Source of the DNA: Nemertoderma westbladi
Lineage: Eukaryota > Xenacoelomorpha > Nemertodermatida > Nemertodermatidae
NCBI GenBank assembly: GCA_032718475.1
Contig: JAUCBJ010002068.1
Span: 1-32,369, forward strand
Direction: 5' to 3'
Length of the DNA stretch: 32,369 nt
The notes under the pieces were generated by a model, which was not told the DNA's origin, ran no database searches, and worked only from the letters and a program-made list of their open reading frames with translations. Positions 1 through 9,760 of the stretch are shown here, one piece after another. Numbering within the stretch: position 1 is the stretch's first letter; every line of letters begins with the position of its first letter. The translations under genes were made by a program, and so were the position numbers.

Positions 1-68
1 CTATACAATTTAAATCGATAACCTAACCTATTTTAGAATAGTTGTAGAAACCAACTATAATTAGTGTC

Positions 69-179
69 TGTTCGAAAATGGAATACGGATATAATACCTG
101 AAGCAAATTAATGTGAATCAAGTTATACGTAATTTATTTGCTGAAGGTATTCTATATCCGTATATTCCGTTCTCGAACA
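69..179. repeat. Imperfect inverted repeat (foldback, MITE-like)
   Basis: The left arm, about 69-110, begins TGTTCGAAAATGGAATACGG. The right arm, about 131-179, is its reverse complement with a few small indels, ending CCGTTCTCGAACA. The two arms would form a stem of about 40-45 bp with a spacer of about 20 bp. No coding potential and no clear target duplication were seen. A short non-autonomous DNA transposon is the likeliest origin, but the family is unknown. Confidence 0.55.
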
Positions 180-1200
180 TACATTAATTAGTTTATAATT
201 TGTTCGAGTTTTTTGCTGAGGGTGGGTAAGAAATTAGTTACATTCATGCGCAGACGAGTTTTGCTGTACAGTACTTCAGTATTTATTAACATAATAATTC
301 AATTAGTTTGTGTGACAAGGCTGACGGACCGGTACGTGAGTTGTACGCGTCGCCGCGTCCGTGAGCTACTGAGCTGTCGACTTGTACAAATAGGCCGAAG
401 GCCGTTCAATAATAACTGAGTTACTGAATAACTAAATGTTAATAATGCAGTAATGGCAGTAATCTATAATAGCACAGTCTGAATATAATAACATGCAATA
501 CAACGGTTAATGACGACGGTCAAAACTATTCCGGTTTCACAACTATAAGGAGAACCAACTAAATCAGTAATTAGTAATCATAACGGTTATATCATTGACA
601 CATAATATTACATTAGTCCTACACTACAGGGCGGCCTTAATATCCAATAGATGCGCTCCATTCACCCCCAATGTGCTTTCCCGCCCACTATTGGCTTAAC
701 CTGGGTAATTGTCACCTCACTACTCTCTGTTACCGTTATCCATTGGTGCTAGCCTTACTAGCTTGTTTCTCCCTCTGAGGTGGTTTGACCTCTCACCCCT
801 CTCTGTGGCTTGTGGCGTGTGTCGCCCCAGTTGGTTATGATGTGAGATTATTATTGGTAATCTCACATCGCCAACTACTGTATATTGGTAAAATGCCACT
901 AATCCCATTCTCGGTGGGTAGTGCATGGAATTGAATCCGCTTACAGTTTGTAATTATGTTCGATGCTCAACCACACACCCACACCCACTTTCCGCATATT
1001 ATTACATAATTCATCTTTGAAGTTTTGACTCAAAAGTCCCTTACGAAAGGTTATCTTCTAACCATTGTTGTCCGTCTCCAATGGTTGAATTCGCCTCTTC
1101 CCCACGGAGATACACTTGCACCATTATCATTCATAATTGTGGCTGAACCTATGTCCTTAGATCATCATAATGATGATGTTGGTTGATGATAACTCCACCT
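180..1200. other. Non-coding or unassigned stretch with two small hairpins
   Basis: No gene could be supported. The part from about 640 to 1130 is less AT-rich than its surroundings and contains two clean hairpins: 841-867, and one near 1055-1090 with AACCATTG / CAATGGTT arms. It lies directly upstream of the plus-strand LINE fragment and could be untranslated or interior sequence of a decayed element, but nothing in it proves this. Confidence 0.4.
841..867. other. Perfect 10-bp hairpin
   Basis: TGTGAGATTA (841-850) pairs perfectly with TAATCTCACA (858-867) around a 7-nt loop. There is no poly-U tract or gene end nearby to suggest a function. It is probably part of a repeat. Confidence 0.5.
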
Positions 1201-1515
1201 ACAGGCTCCAGAAGTCGAGGAAATCTTGCCAAGTACCTAACTGATCTAGACTTTGCTGATGACTTAGGAGTACTCTCAGAATCACTAGACGATCAGCTCA
1301 ATACAAAATTATAGTTCTAGTGTTGGTCGTTAACCACAAGAAGACCAAAGTTTTTGTAATTAAATTCGACGGTACCATAATAATCTCTAAGGATGGTATG
1401 CTTGAGCATGTGGACGACTTCTGTTACCTCGAATCATTGATCCGAAAGTCAGGAGAGGACCTTCGAATACGTAAGGGAAAGTCATGGACAGCATTAAATA
1501 GGATCGGCATGCTTG
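1201..1515 (+). pseudogene. Non-LTR retrotransposon reverse transcriptase fragment (FADD box)
   Basis: The frame starting at 1201 reads YLTDLDFADDLGVLSESLDD; FADD (1252-1263) is the catalytic reverse transcriptase motif of LINE polymerases. Near 1310-1325 the frame breaks: there are two in-frame stops. Another frame then continues with VNHKKTKVFVIKFDGT and MLEHVDDFCYLES, which is the usual sequence following the catalytic box in this LINE group. The fragment stops at about 1515, where a minus-strand copy of the same element begins. It is a dead remnant with no endonuclease domain, no start and a frameshift. The exact clade is not assigned. Confidence 0.8.
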
Positions 1516-2235
1516 ATTGCACCTGCATTATATATATATATTACATATATATTAAGAATACTGTGCCGGCTGGCCGACAAAAATGCGACGCCACAACTCC
1601 CTATCACCCATGGCATTTGCTAGATTATCGGCATCTTCAAGGCCAGTGTCCTTAACATTCGTCTCAGGAATGTTGCCCACCAAGCTTATTCGCTCCATGA
1701 GGGCGCGAAAGCACAAGATTTTGCACTGGCTGGTCCTCACGGCGAAGGCAATGTCCTGCAAAGCAGAGCCGGTTCCGTTCAAGTGTCAAGCTAGGGGAGA
1801 TTAATGGAACACCTCCAATGTTATATAGTGTCTGGTTGGAGATGTGTGCATTGTACTTGACCCAATGAACCCGGCGTAGCATTCTTGTGAATGTGCCATC
1901 CAGAGATTTGGTGTCCTCAGCAGTTAGAGCCCAGCATGGACTCCCATATAAGAGTATTGGTACTACTGCTGCCATAAATAATCGAACCATAAGGTTCCGT
2001 TTTATTCTTTGAGACTTCCAAATCCTGGACAGACTATTCAGTACTGCCAATTCCTTCCCCTTACGTATCCGAAGGAGGAACTTTCTGATCCCTGATCCGA
2101 AGTAGCAGAAGTCATCCACGTGCTCAAGCAACTGGTTATCTCCTGCATGGGTGTGATTAATCTTTGATCCATCGTCGACTGAGTCACCGTCTGTGTCCGT
2201 TCATGCCCATATCTTAGCAATTTCCCAACCAAATT
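1516..2235 (-). pseudogene. Non-LTR retrotransposon RT C-terminal region, inverted to its neighbour
   Basis: Read on the minus strand, 2131 to 1664 is open. It carries MLEHVDDFCYFGSGIRK, then SRIWKSQRIKRNLMVRLF, PILLYGSPCWALT, LDGTFTRMLRRVHWVKYN and NRLCFAGHCLRREDQPVQN. This is the thumb and C-terminal tail typical of endonuclease-type LINE polymerases. In-frame residues upstream extend it to about 2235. Beyond 1664 toward the 3' end the frame is broken, but DNA similarity to the other 3' ends (8.0-8.3 kb and 14.7-15.0 kb) continues to about 1510. It overlaps in content with the plus-strand fragment at 1201-1515: the MLEHVDDFCY segment occurs in both, head to head. Confidence 0.8.
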
Positions 2236-2614
2236 TAATTTTTTTTACATTTTGGGAATCCTTGCGCGGCCAGCTTTCTAAAACAGTACCAACAAATAAC
2301 TATAAGGTTGAAGAATAACTTTGCAGTGTAACTGGTTCAATATTGACGGAGACACCGTTTTCAAACGTTATTTACGTCGGTGATCTACTGGTAAGGATTC
2401 TCTATAATTAATGTCATAAATATTATTTTTAACTTTATTTATTATTGGAAATTATATTAAATTAAATTAAATGTGTTAGACTTTTATATATTAATCAAAT
2501 TGAAGAATATATTATAGACACATTATGATTGTTCTTTTTATGGAATTTATTTTTCAATTGCGGTATTAATAGATAAATAACTACTCAATTTGGCAGCATA
2601 ATATTTCTGGGTAC

Positions 2615-2638
2615 GGCGGTTTTCCGCTGTAAACCGCC
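2615..2638. other. 8-bp hairpin just upstream of a CDS
   Basis: GGCGGTTT (2615-2622) pairs with AAACCGCC (2631-2638) around an 8-nt loop. It lies 14 nt before the ATG at 2653, either in the 5' leader or at the end of an intron: the text CTGGTTTAG directly before CCATG could also serve as a weak 3' splice site. The function is unknown. Confidence 0.4.
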
Positions 2639-2652
2639 TCCCTGGTTTAGCC

Positions 2653-3288
2653 ATGTATGTCCTATGTTTGCTGCTAATGATACCACTAAGCTCATGTATG
2701 GATTGCCCACACTACGGAAATTTAACCGTTACTTCAGCTAACGACGACCTCAGAAATGAATATAAAGAAAAAGCCAAGAAATTTCTAGAAAACGAACTAG
2801 ACGCGTTAACAGATGATTTGGTGGAAGTTCGGCAGAACTGCTCGCAGTGTGGGTTGGGAGGGATGTGTTTGGTGGGAACCAAAAGTGGTGAGGAAGTGAT
2901 GTTGCAGTGGGTGGGAGGCACCTGCATCCACCCAGATGATACGTTTTTCAGTAAATGCATCAATCTGGGAGAAAAGCAATGCGTTGCTTTCGCGTATCAG
3001 ATGGTTGAGCAAGCACCGGAAGGGATTCGATGGATGACACAATTCAGAGACATGATTGGTTCAGAAATGTCAATCTCATCTGAATCTTGTCAATCGCAAT
3101 GCTGCGATGATGGGCCATGCCCCGAGTTCACATGGGAGAATGAAATGACTACAGCTATGAGTAGCAGTGCTAGGCCTACTACCGATAATGGAGGTGAGGA
3201 GTCCAGCCCAAATGATGCTGATAATGTTAACTCATTGGGTCTTACAGTGATGGGGCTATATATAGCAGCGGTGGTATACTGCTATTGA
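2653..3288 (+). CDS. Small secreted cysteine-rich protein, probably GPI-anchored (unidentified)
   Basis: 211 residues. The N-terminus, MYVLCLLLMIPLSSC, is a good signal peptide with cleavage around residue 15-17. The mature part has 12 Cys up to residue 156 (15, 18, 63, 66, 72, 91, 102, 110, 146, 150, 151, 156) plus Cys5 in the signal and Cys210 at the end. N-glycosylation sequons lie at Asn23 and Asn62. Residues 160-193 are Ser/Thr/Asn/acid-rich, and the last 17 are hydrophobic with no basic tail, the arrangement of a GPI-attachment signal. The closing CC-x4-C (150-156) recalls the end of Ly6/uPAR domains, but the Cys spacing is too wide for a confident match. I do not recognise the family. 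ATG 2653 is chosen because it precedes the signal peptide directly. The frame is intact and no intron is needed. Alternatively this is the main exon of a gene with an upstream non-coding exon. Confidence 0.75.
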   Translation: MYVLCLLLMIPLSSCMDCPHYGNLTVTSANDDLRNEYKEKAKKFLENELDALTDDLVEVRQNCSQCGLGGMCLVGTKSGEEVMLQWVGGTCIHPDDTFFSKCINLGEKQCVAFAYQMVEQAPEGIRWMTQFRDMIGSEMSISSESCQSQCCDDGPCPEFTWENEMTTAMSSSARPTTDNGGEESSPNDADNVNSLGLTVMGLYIAAVVYCY

Positions 3289-5871
3289 AAACTAACTACA
3301 CATATTATTTTCAATTTCTATTTTCAATTCAATCAGCAAATCTGGTAGCGGTATAAGAAGACATTTATGAGTATTTAAATTCTTTAAATTTCCCCTTGGG
3401 AGTTGGGACATCTGTTATAATTATAATTAGCATTACAACCAGAAGATGATTTCAACAACAGCTGTTCAACTGTTTCAACATTATTCTAAGAAATATATAC
3501 TAGTAAATATATTATATGCGGTATTGGTCCAACAATCCAAAGCTAATAGAGTAAACTAGAATTAATGGGACCATTACCCCACGTGAAAGTTAAGTTTTTG
3601 TTTAAAAAAGTTTACAATTTTCATATATTTTTGATTCACATCATCGTGTGATATTTTCATCACAAAATAGCACTTTTCAATTGAATTTATAACTGCTACT
3701 TTTTATCTATCTCAAATTATATGATCCCCAAAATATAGACCGAATATACAAAGCAATTATTTCAAAAACAATAATTTTTATGCTGAAATTTTCATAAAAG
3801 ATTGCTAACTATCTATTGTCAATTGTGCCAAAGTCTTGGACCGAGAATTGTAATCCAGGTGGTATTACTGATCCTTCTACATGATACTGTTTATTTTACA
3901 TACTGGTATAAAAGCCTGAAAATTAATATAATTTTTGAAAAAACCGATCTTCACAAAAAGTACCATATTTTTCCAACAACCGGGTTTAAGAAGCTATCCA
4001 TACTGAGTTTTCATAGTAAAAGATCACAGATCATTTTGTTACAATTTCAGAAGAGTAGCTTTATAAATAAAATGAATAGATTTCGTGCAATGGTCCATTT
4101 AATTTCTTAAAACAACGATTTTATTGTTAATCGATATCTTTTATACAATTTAATATTTCAATGGTAGTTTGCAGTTTGTCACTTATTTACTAAAATATTT
4201 AAAATACAATTAGCCAAAATTTACTCAAAATAGAGGCAATAATTGGTATTGTAGCTCGTTATCAAGTGTTTAAGATCATTAATTAATAGTGGAGTAGGGT
4301 AGCAACACAAAAAGGTGAAATTTTACAAGAAAGGTTCAAAATATTTTTAAGACCTGAAACAATTTAAGAAGAAAGGTTAAAAAAATGTTTATGATTGAGT
4401 TTTTGATGGTGGTTGTTTTAAAATAAATATTGTAATTAAAAGTATTATGATTCATTGTTTGTCTTTATTCTAACGTACTATAATATTATAATATTATTTT
4501 TTACAATAAGAAACACCCCCACTCGGGCTAAATATATAATATAATATTGGTAGTAGATATGTACGGTAGAATGTAGTTTAGATTACGTGAAAAATTATTC
4601 ACAACAACAATAAGGTGTATAATTCAATAGTAAATCGTAAATAATTAAGCCTACACTAAAAGTTTAATACAAATAATATATAAAAGGTATTATAATTAAG
4701 CTAGTGCACAGTTATTAATTATGGTAATAAATACAAAATACGACAATGCTATTAGGGCTAGTCGAATTTAATTGCTAATGGTAATAGTGACGCCTCTAAT
4801 TAATAATTTGATATTAATTTAAAATTTTAATTTCAATTTTTAAGAGATTAAATACTGTGAAAAATATAGTTCACATCCTAAAAGTGAATCTGGTGATGGT
4901 GTGTCTGTACGTTTTGGTAAGAATACCATCGCATAAGCTGTTTTCACCTACCAGTTTTAGTTCGAGGGTGGAGGGGGCTGAACTGATATGTGCAGTCTTA
5001 ACATGTTTGATATGATGGCAGGTTTTGTTTTATCCATAGGTCAATGAGGTTGGGTAGCGAATGGACCAATTTCTTCGAGACTATATGTTACCATGGTTGT
5101 ATTTTCATTCGGTATATTTTTAGGCCATATTATTATGAGGATACCAGTTTTATTACTGGGAGCTAAGCTTGGGATAGGAATAGCGCCCACCCCTACCCTC
5201 GGATAGCTCGGATCGCCTCCGGCTTCGACTGACTGTTGTTATCTTGCTTGCTTGCATTTATTAATTCATTCTAAAGTGTATTACTTATCTTTATTTGCAC
5301 TAACTACGTTCTTTCGTGAAACAAACCAGAAGCAAGCACACTGACTTTATTATACTTTGTTATATATTATACATACTAGCTAGCAATACCCGGATCGGGT
5401 TACCCGGTATCCCGCCGGTACCGGTACGCCAGTACCGGTACCGAACGTTAATTAAACTTTTCGAAAAGTGGCCCATGAGCGCTCGTTTAAGTTATACACA
5501 CATGCCAAGTCCCAGCGCAATACCTCCGCCCGTTTTGCAGGAGTTCGAGCACAGAGAGAGAGAGAGAATGTGATTTTTATAGGTAGGGGCCTACAGATTA
5601 TATAGTATAATTCATTTTCTACAATAAGTAAAGGAAAAGTCATCGCGGTGTCCTTGATACACAAAACTGCGGAGTCAACCCTAAGGCGCAACTCTCTTGG
5701 ATGTTACCTATAAGGCAGGAAGGACGCCCACGCCACCACACTAACACCCAAGAATGAACACTCCATAATTATCCAACCCTTTAATTACTTCCCTAGCAGA
5801 AGTCAGGGGCGTATTCATGAACACTCTAGTACCGCGAGATAACACTAGTTAGGTACACGGTAATACTGTAG
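3289..5871. other. AT-rich spacer, no gene supported
   Basis: Mostly A/T-rich with short chance ORFs (for example about 3802-4110) lacking recognisable motifs. Nested ACCGGT/GTACC palindromes lie near 5400-5450, and a slightly GC-richer patch lies at about 5150-5240. I see no RNA gene or complete repeat. Near 5813-5870 there is MITE-like text without a partner end. Confidence 0.5.
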
Positions 5872-6102
5872 GTTATCAGTAGACGTAGACTCTGCCGTCT
5901 CTGTAACAAAAATGAAGTGGAAGATGAGTATCATTTCCTACTGGTTTGTAACCGTCTTAAAGAAATAAGGCGAAAATATTTAGGGGTCTATTTTTCGTTT
6001 AATCCTGGATTAAATAAATTACACGAACTTGTTACTACCAAATCACAGGTGAAATTACTGAACTTAGGAAAATTTATTCTGTACGCAAATAAATTAAGAT
6101 AA
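5872..6102 (+). pseudogene. LINE polymerase C-terminal zinc-knuckle fragment
   Basis: Open from after a stop at 5869. It reads RRRLCRLCNKNEVEDEYHFL, then LVCNRLKEIRRKYLG and LLNLGKFILYANKLR before a stop at 6100-6102. The pattern C-x2-C, then VEDEYHFLLVC and IRRKYL, then LGKFI-YA-KLR at the very end, is the usual C-terminus of animal non-LTR retrotransposon polymerases. It is 5'-truncated, with nothing upstream. The text differs from the LINE fragments at 1.2-2.2, 8 and 14.8 kb, so it represents a second LINE family. Confidence 0.7.
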
Positions 6103-7690
6103 GAGACAATAGGAATTTGATCTATTTAATACACACAGCAATTCAAGGCGGTTCGTGTAATTGAATTTATTTAATGCTATATAGTACTGTACATTATATC
6201 TAATTACAGTACTTTCACTCTCGCTTTCATGTGTACTGCTTAATCGCCGTTTTATGGATCAACTGAAATGGTGCAAATATACTACTGTGTTGCTTTGTAT
6301 TTAAGAGTCTGGCTGGCTGCATTGCAAAGTTGGTTGTTTATAAATTGTTTATAATTTGATTTGTTTGTTTGTTTGTGTATTATAGGTATAGTAGGCTTAC
6401 TTATATATATATATCATATTATTTTGTTGAGTTTATTGTTCAACTAGAACATTAATTTGTCACGGTTGTTTGCGAAATATAATATTAATTATTATCAACG
6501 GACTAGGAAAAATAGGAATTCTTGGAGCTATCGATGATGTAGTACCGGTACTAAATATAATGTTTAGTACCGAAGATTTAATTAAGATTGTTATTTAAGA
6601 AATGCCTTTGTATTACTCATACAATTAATTGTTGATTATTTTTAAATTTGGGACCCCTTTCAATCCGGTAAGCAGCCTAGTAAACCTATGATTCAAAGCT
6701 GCCTACACATGAACTACTACAGTTTAGGCCTACAGTGGATTTGAACCACCATTGTCCCTTTGTTGTAAAAAGGGGCCCTTGTGCTCAAATCACACAGAGG
6801 AGGCCAATAGCCGATCACCTGGTAAGTGTCTCTGTTATTGGGTGCTGCTATGGTAACCCAACTCTTTGTTCTCTTGCTCTATTGTTCAGCAATAATGGCA
6901 CGCTCTGTATAAACCAGATCTCTGGCATATTTTAAGATTATTGATCAGTTGAGGTTGTTAAATTTATTAAAAAAAAACTATGGTTACGTAACAATTTTAA
7001 AAGTTTTTAAATTTTTCGGTTTATTAAGTTTTGAGCTTTTAATACTCACTCAATACTGCAATGCCAACAAATGGTAAGTTTTATCATATTATCCATAATT
7101 TTATTAGTATATTAATGAGAAGTTACTTTCACATTATTTCATGTGAATGAGTCATATTATATTGATATATATATTTATTAGACAATATTATATGGAATAT
7201 ATTCCAATCTGAACATTTCGGAAATATTATTTATTCCAATTAAATAAATTATTTATGGCAGAGGGCCTATATAGAAAAAACAAAGGAATTAAAATTGGAA
7301 AATAAATAATAATTTACTGGATATTTTAATTATATTACGGCGATAATGAGTTGTTTCACCCTAACTAATACATTCTCAATGTAAACTTTATAAAAGTAGC
7401 GACATGTTTCAGTTTGGAGCCGTGCTTTAACACCCCACCCCAATTCCTGTTTCAAGGTTCCTTTTAACCCCGTGTTGTATCATACAGTAATATAATAATT
7501 CTAGGTTTTTGGCATACAGTAATGCATCTCAATTTAATTTCCTTAATGATTTTCATCTCGCATTCTTACCAAAGCTTTGTACTATTTGATTATTGGGAAA
7601 ATCCACACAGACTGATAAGAAAATTACATAAGGAATCATAACGGAGTGAAATTGAAATCCGTTATGGTAGGCTTATCCGGTAAAATCAAT
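6103..7690. other. AT-rich spacer
   Basis: No gene is supported. There are short (TA)n and TTTG runs and a palindromic GTACCGGTAC at about 6541. On the minus strand near 6725-6740 there is a tRNA-type B-box-like GGTTCAAATCC without an A box. The rest is low-complexity A/T sequence. Confidence 0.45.
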
Positions 7691-7865
7691 TTCCTCGAAT
7701 TCACATCCCCCCAGAGGTCGTGGGTTCTATCCCTCCAAACCAAGATATTTTGTGTTTTGGCACGAATGATTTAGTGACTTAGCGGCAACCAGGGACTGCG
7801 CATCTCTACTTCGTTCCTTAATGGACCTTAAATGAGTAGCAGGTGTCTCTGGGGAGTATAGTTCT

Positions 7866-7895
7866 GGGGGGGGGGGGGGGGGGGGGGGTGGGGGG
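7866..7895 (+). repeat. Poly-G tract
   Basis: 23 consecutive G, one T, then six more G. This is exceptional in an AT-rich window. It lies about 95 bp before the 5' breakpoint of a LINE 3' fragment and could form a G-quadruplex. The length may be uncertain because of sequencing. Confidence 0.85.
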
Positions 7896-7986
7896 CTATA
7901 CGGGAAATGAGTCATGCGACGTGCCGCCATCACCTGCCAACTCATCTTTGTTGCTTTAATTATCAGTTGCTTTAAACTGCCTTCAG

Positions 7987-8306
7987 CTCCTGCAAGACAT
8001 TGCTTTCGCCGTGAGGACCAGCCAGTGCATAATCTTGTACTTTGGCGGCCTAATGGAGTGAATAAGCATGGTGGACAGCCCATGACTTTCTTGAGACGCA
8101 TCTTAAAGGACACTGGCCTTGAAGATGCGGATGATCTAGCAAATGTCATGGGTGATAGGGAGTTGTGGCGGTGCAATTTTGTCGACAAGCCGGCACGGCA
8201 TTCTTAATCACGCTTCTTAATCTCCATTATTGACAAGCCGGCACAGCATTCTTAAAAATGCAGCTGCAATGCAGCATGCCGATACTAGTACTACTAGTAG
8301 TAGTAG
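7987..8306 (+). pseudogene. 5'-truncated LINE copy: C-terminal coding end, 3' UTR and TAG-type tail
   Basis: From about 7987 the plus strand reads RHCFRREDQPVHNLVLWRPN, then MTFLRRILKDTGLEDADDLA and WRCNFVDKPARHS, with a stop at about 8205. This matches the minus-strand copy at 14.7-15.0 kb almost residue for residue. Within the 3' UTR, GACAAGCCGGCAC-GCATTCTTA occurs twice, about 44 bp apart. The copy ends with GCAGCATGCCGAT followed by a run of TAG/TAC triplets (about 8281-8306), which looks like the 3' tail of the element. The copy is dead on arrival: it is truncated just upstream of the FAGHC region. Confidence 0.8.
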
Positions 8307-8383
8307 CCTTCAGCTCAGTTTACTGACTGGAGTTTTAAACCAATAAATTGAAATTAAATTGAATTGGTGTAATACGGATTACT

Positions 8384-8664
8384 AAAGGCCTGTTGACGGC
8401 AACTTGAAGGAATTTGCGTTGGCGAATTAAAGCGGGATAATAAAGTAAATTATCAAAAACTAGCTAGTAGATAAAATTACCCTATTTTACAGTCAAACTA
8501 GCCAAGTTGCTCTAAAAGTTGCCGGCCAAGTTGCTGAAAAAGTTGCTGGTAAAGTTGCTGGTAAAGTTGCCACGTGTAAACAGCGATTAAATTAACTTGC
8601 TCCAAAAAAAGTTGCTATTTGCCGAGAAAGTTGCTCTAAAAGTTGCCACGTGTAAACAGGCTCT
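8384..8664. mobile_element. Candidate short foldback (MITE-like) element
   Basis: The left end TAAAGGCCTGTTGACGGCAA (8382-8401) and the right end AAGTTGCCACGTGTAAACAG, followed by GCTCTTA (to about 8666), are imperfect inverted repeats of about 20 bp. The interior has many copies of AAGTTGCT / AAGTTGCC in one direction, and GCCACGTGTAAACAG occurs twice (about 8568 and 8645). The transposase family and target duplication cannot be determined. It lies directly upstream of an exon-like segment, so it would be intronic if that exon is real. Confidence 0.45.
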
Positions 8665-8754
8665 TAGTCCTCATTTCTCATACGGTCATATGCCTGTCTT
8701 CCTGTATACTGCTGTCACAGTTATTATCATTATGTTTCGCTTATCCCCCTTCAG

Positions 8755-8866
8755 CCCTGGGAGCAACAACACTTGCGTCATGCCTAGAGCATGGGGACGC
8801 AAATGTGCGTCATGTGTTCCCTTGTGTTGTACTGGGCTACTATCACACCCCGGTCGTTTGTAGGTT
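8755..8866 (+). CDS. Exon-like segment of an unidentified gene, interrupted by a minisatellite
   Basis: It is preceded by an excellent 3' splice site, a pyrimidine run ending CCCCCTTCAG at 8754. The open frame reads LGATTLASCLEHGDANVRHV, then FPCVVLGYYHTPVVCR, with codon choice unlike the AT-rich surroundings. The frame then runs into the 32-bp minisatellite, whose first unit is the coding text for YYHTPVVCR itself, and stops at 8999. After the array the same frame would resume as LPAEPTT and stop near 9225. I infer an exon enlarged by tandem duplication. I do not recognise the protein, and the exon call rests on the splice site and composition only. Confidence 0.4.
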
Positions 8867-9200
8867 TTTTACTACCATACCCCGGTCGTTTGTAGGTTTT
8901 TTACTATCTTACTATCACACCCCGGTCGTTTGTAGGTTTTTTACTATCACACCCCGGTCGTTTGTAGGTTTTTTACTACCATACCCCGGTCGTTTGTAGG
9001 TTTTTTACTACCATACCCCGGTCGTTTGTAGGTTTTTTACTATCTTACTATCACACCCCGGTCGTTTGTAGGTTTTTTACTATCACACCCCGGTCATTTG
9101 TAGGTTTTTTACTATCATACCCCGGTCGTTTGTAGGTTTTTTACTATCACACCCCGGTCGTTTGTAGGTTTTTTACTATCACACCCCGGTCGTTTGTAGG
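8848..9200 (+). repeat. Minisatellite, 11 copies of a 32-bp unit
   Basis: The core CCCCGGTCGTTTGTAGG recurs 11 times (first at 8848, last ending at 9200), separated by TTTTTTACTATCACA or a close variant. Two spacers are 40 bp because of an extra TTACTATC-like 8 bp. Copies are almost identical, with one CATTTG variant, so the array is young. Each unit contains a T6 tract and TTTGTAG, which resembles a 3' splice site. Confidence 0.95.
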
Positions 9201-9356
9201 CTGCCGGCGGAACCAACAACATAGTAACCCCCCTATCAGACGGTCAGCCGTACACAGTGCCGGATGAACCTGCAACTGCCAGCAACAGCAACAACTTATT
9301 TGTTATAACGGCCTTTTATTTTTTTTACTTTCCGCACTCATCGCCTCTAACATAAG
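9201..9356 (+). other. Coding-like tail after the minisatellite
   Basis: Read in a second frame directly after the last TTTGTAG, the sequence gives AAGGTNNIVTPLSDGQPYTV then PDEPATASNSNN before a hydrophobic run and a stop near 9350. The frame that continues the upstream exon gives LPAEPTT and a stop instead. The composition is GC-rich until about 9300. Either reading is unproven. Confidence 0.25.
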
Positions 9357-9361
9357 GATAG

Positions 9362-9603
9362 TGAAATAATGACTATTAATTTATCACTCCTGACTGTCCG
9401 ACATATATTCAATCAGATATATTTTAGATAACACAATTACACCGGTAGGCATGATATACCGGTTACAGAGTACTACAGTACTGCAGTACCACGGTACAGC
9501 AGTAGACTTTTCTGCACTTACGGTCCGGACAGATTACCATTAGAAACCGTCATTACTTACTCTCTTACTTCAAGGCCTCTTAGGTCCAAGGGTGATCCTA
9601 ACA
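9362..9603 (-). repeat. Copia 3' LTR
   Basis: 242 bp, starting TGAAATAATGAC and ending GTGATCCTAACA on the plus strand. It matches the other LTR throughout except for 4 extra bp in the T/A-rich stretch near 9419-9424. It contains ACCGGT twice and an alternating CAGTACTGCAGTACC palindrome near 9475-9490. The GATAG target copy lies directly outside. Confidence 0.96.
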
Positions 9604-9615
9604 ATCTCCCCCTTT
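9604..9615 (-). promoter_or_regulatory. Copia polypurine tract
   Basis: On the minus strand AAAGGGGGAGAT ends exactly at the 3' LTR, which begins TGTTAGG. This is the position and composition expected for the plus-strand DNA primer of an LTR retrotransposon. Confidence 0.9.
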
Positions 9616-9760
9616 CTGTATTAATTAAGAAGACAATGAGTTAGTAATATATACTTGAGTTATAAATCAAGTAAGGATTATATAGTTTTAAACTGAAAGT
9701 TAATTTAAGTTTCCAGTTGTATATTAATACTGTGAGTCAGGTCAGTTTAGTTTAAATAGT

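Noticed and set aside
5813-5870. GGGGCGTATTCATGAACACT text resembling a MITE end
   Set aside because: No matching inverted end was found nearby, so an element cannot be delimited.
6722-6810. tRNA-like B box (GGTTCAAATCC) on the minus strand
   Set aside because: No A box, anticodon stem or acceptor pairing could be made; at most a SINE relic.
7713-7735. GTCGTGGGTTCTATCCC resembling a SINE/tRNA B box
   Set aside because: No A box upstream and no recognisable SINE body; insufficient for a call.
7727-8188. Minus-strand ORF with a poly-proline run
   Set aside because: It crosses the poly-G tract and runs antisense to the LINE 3' fragment; the prolines are the homopolymer translated.
8848-9200. 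CRISPR-like direct repeats
   Set aside because: The 32-bp units are contiguous with no unique spacers and the genome is eukaryotic; this is a minisatellite.
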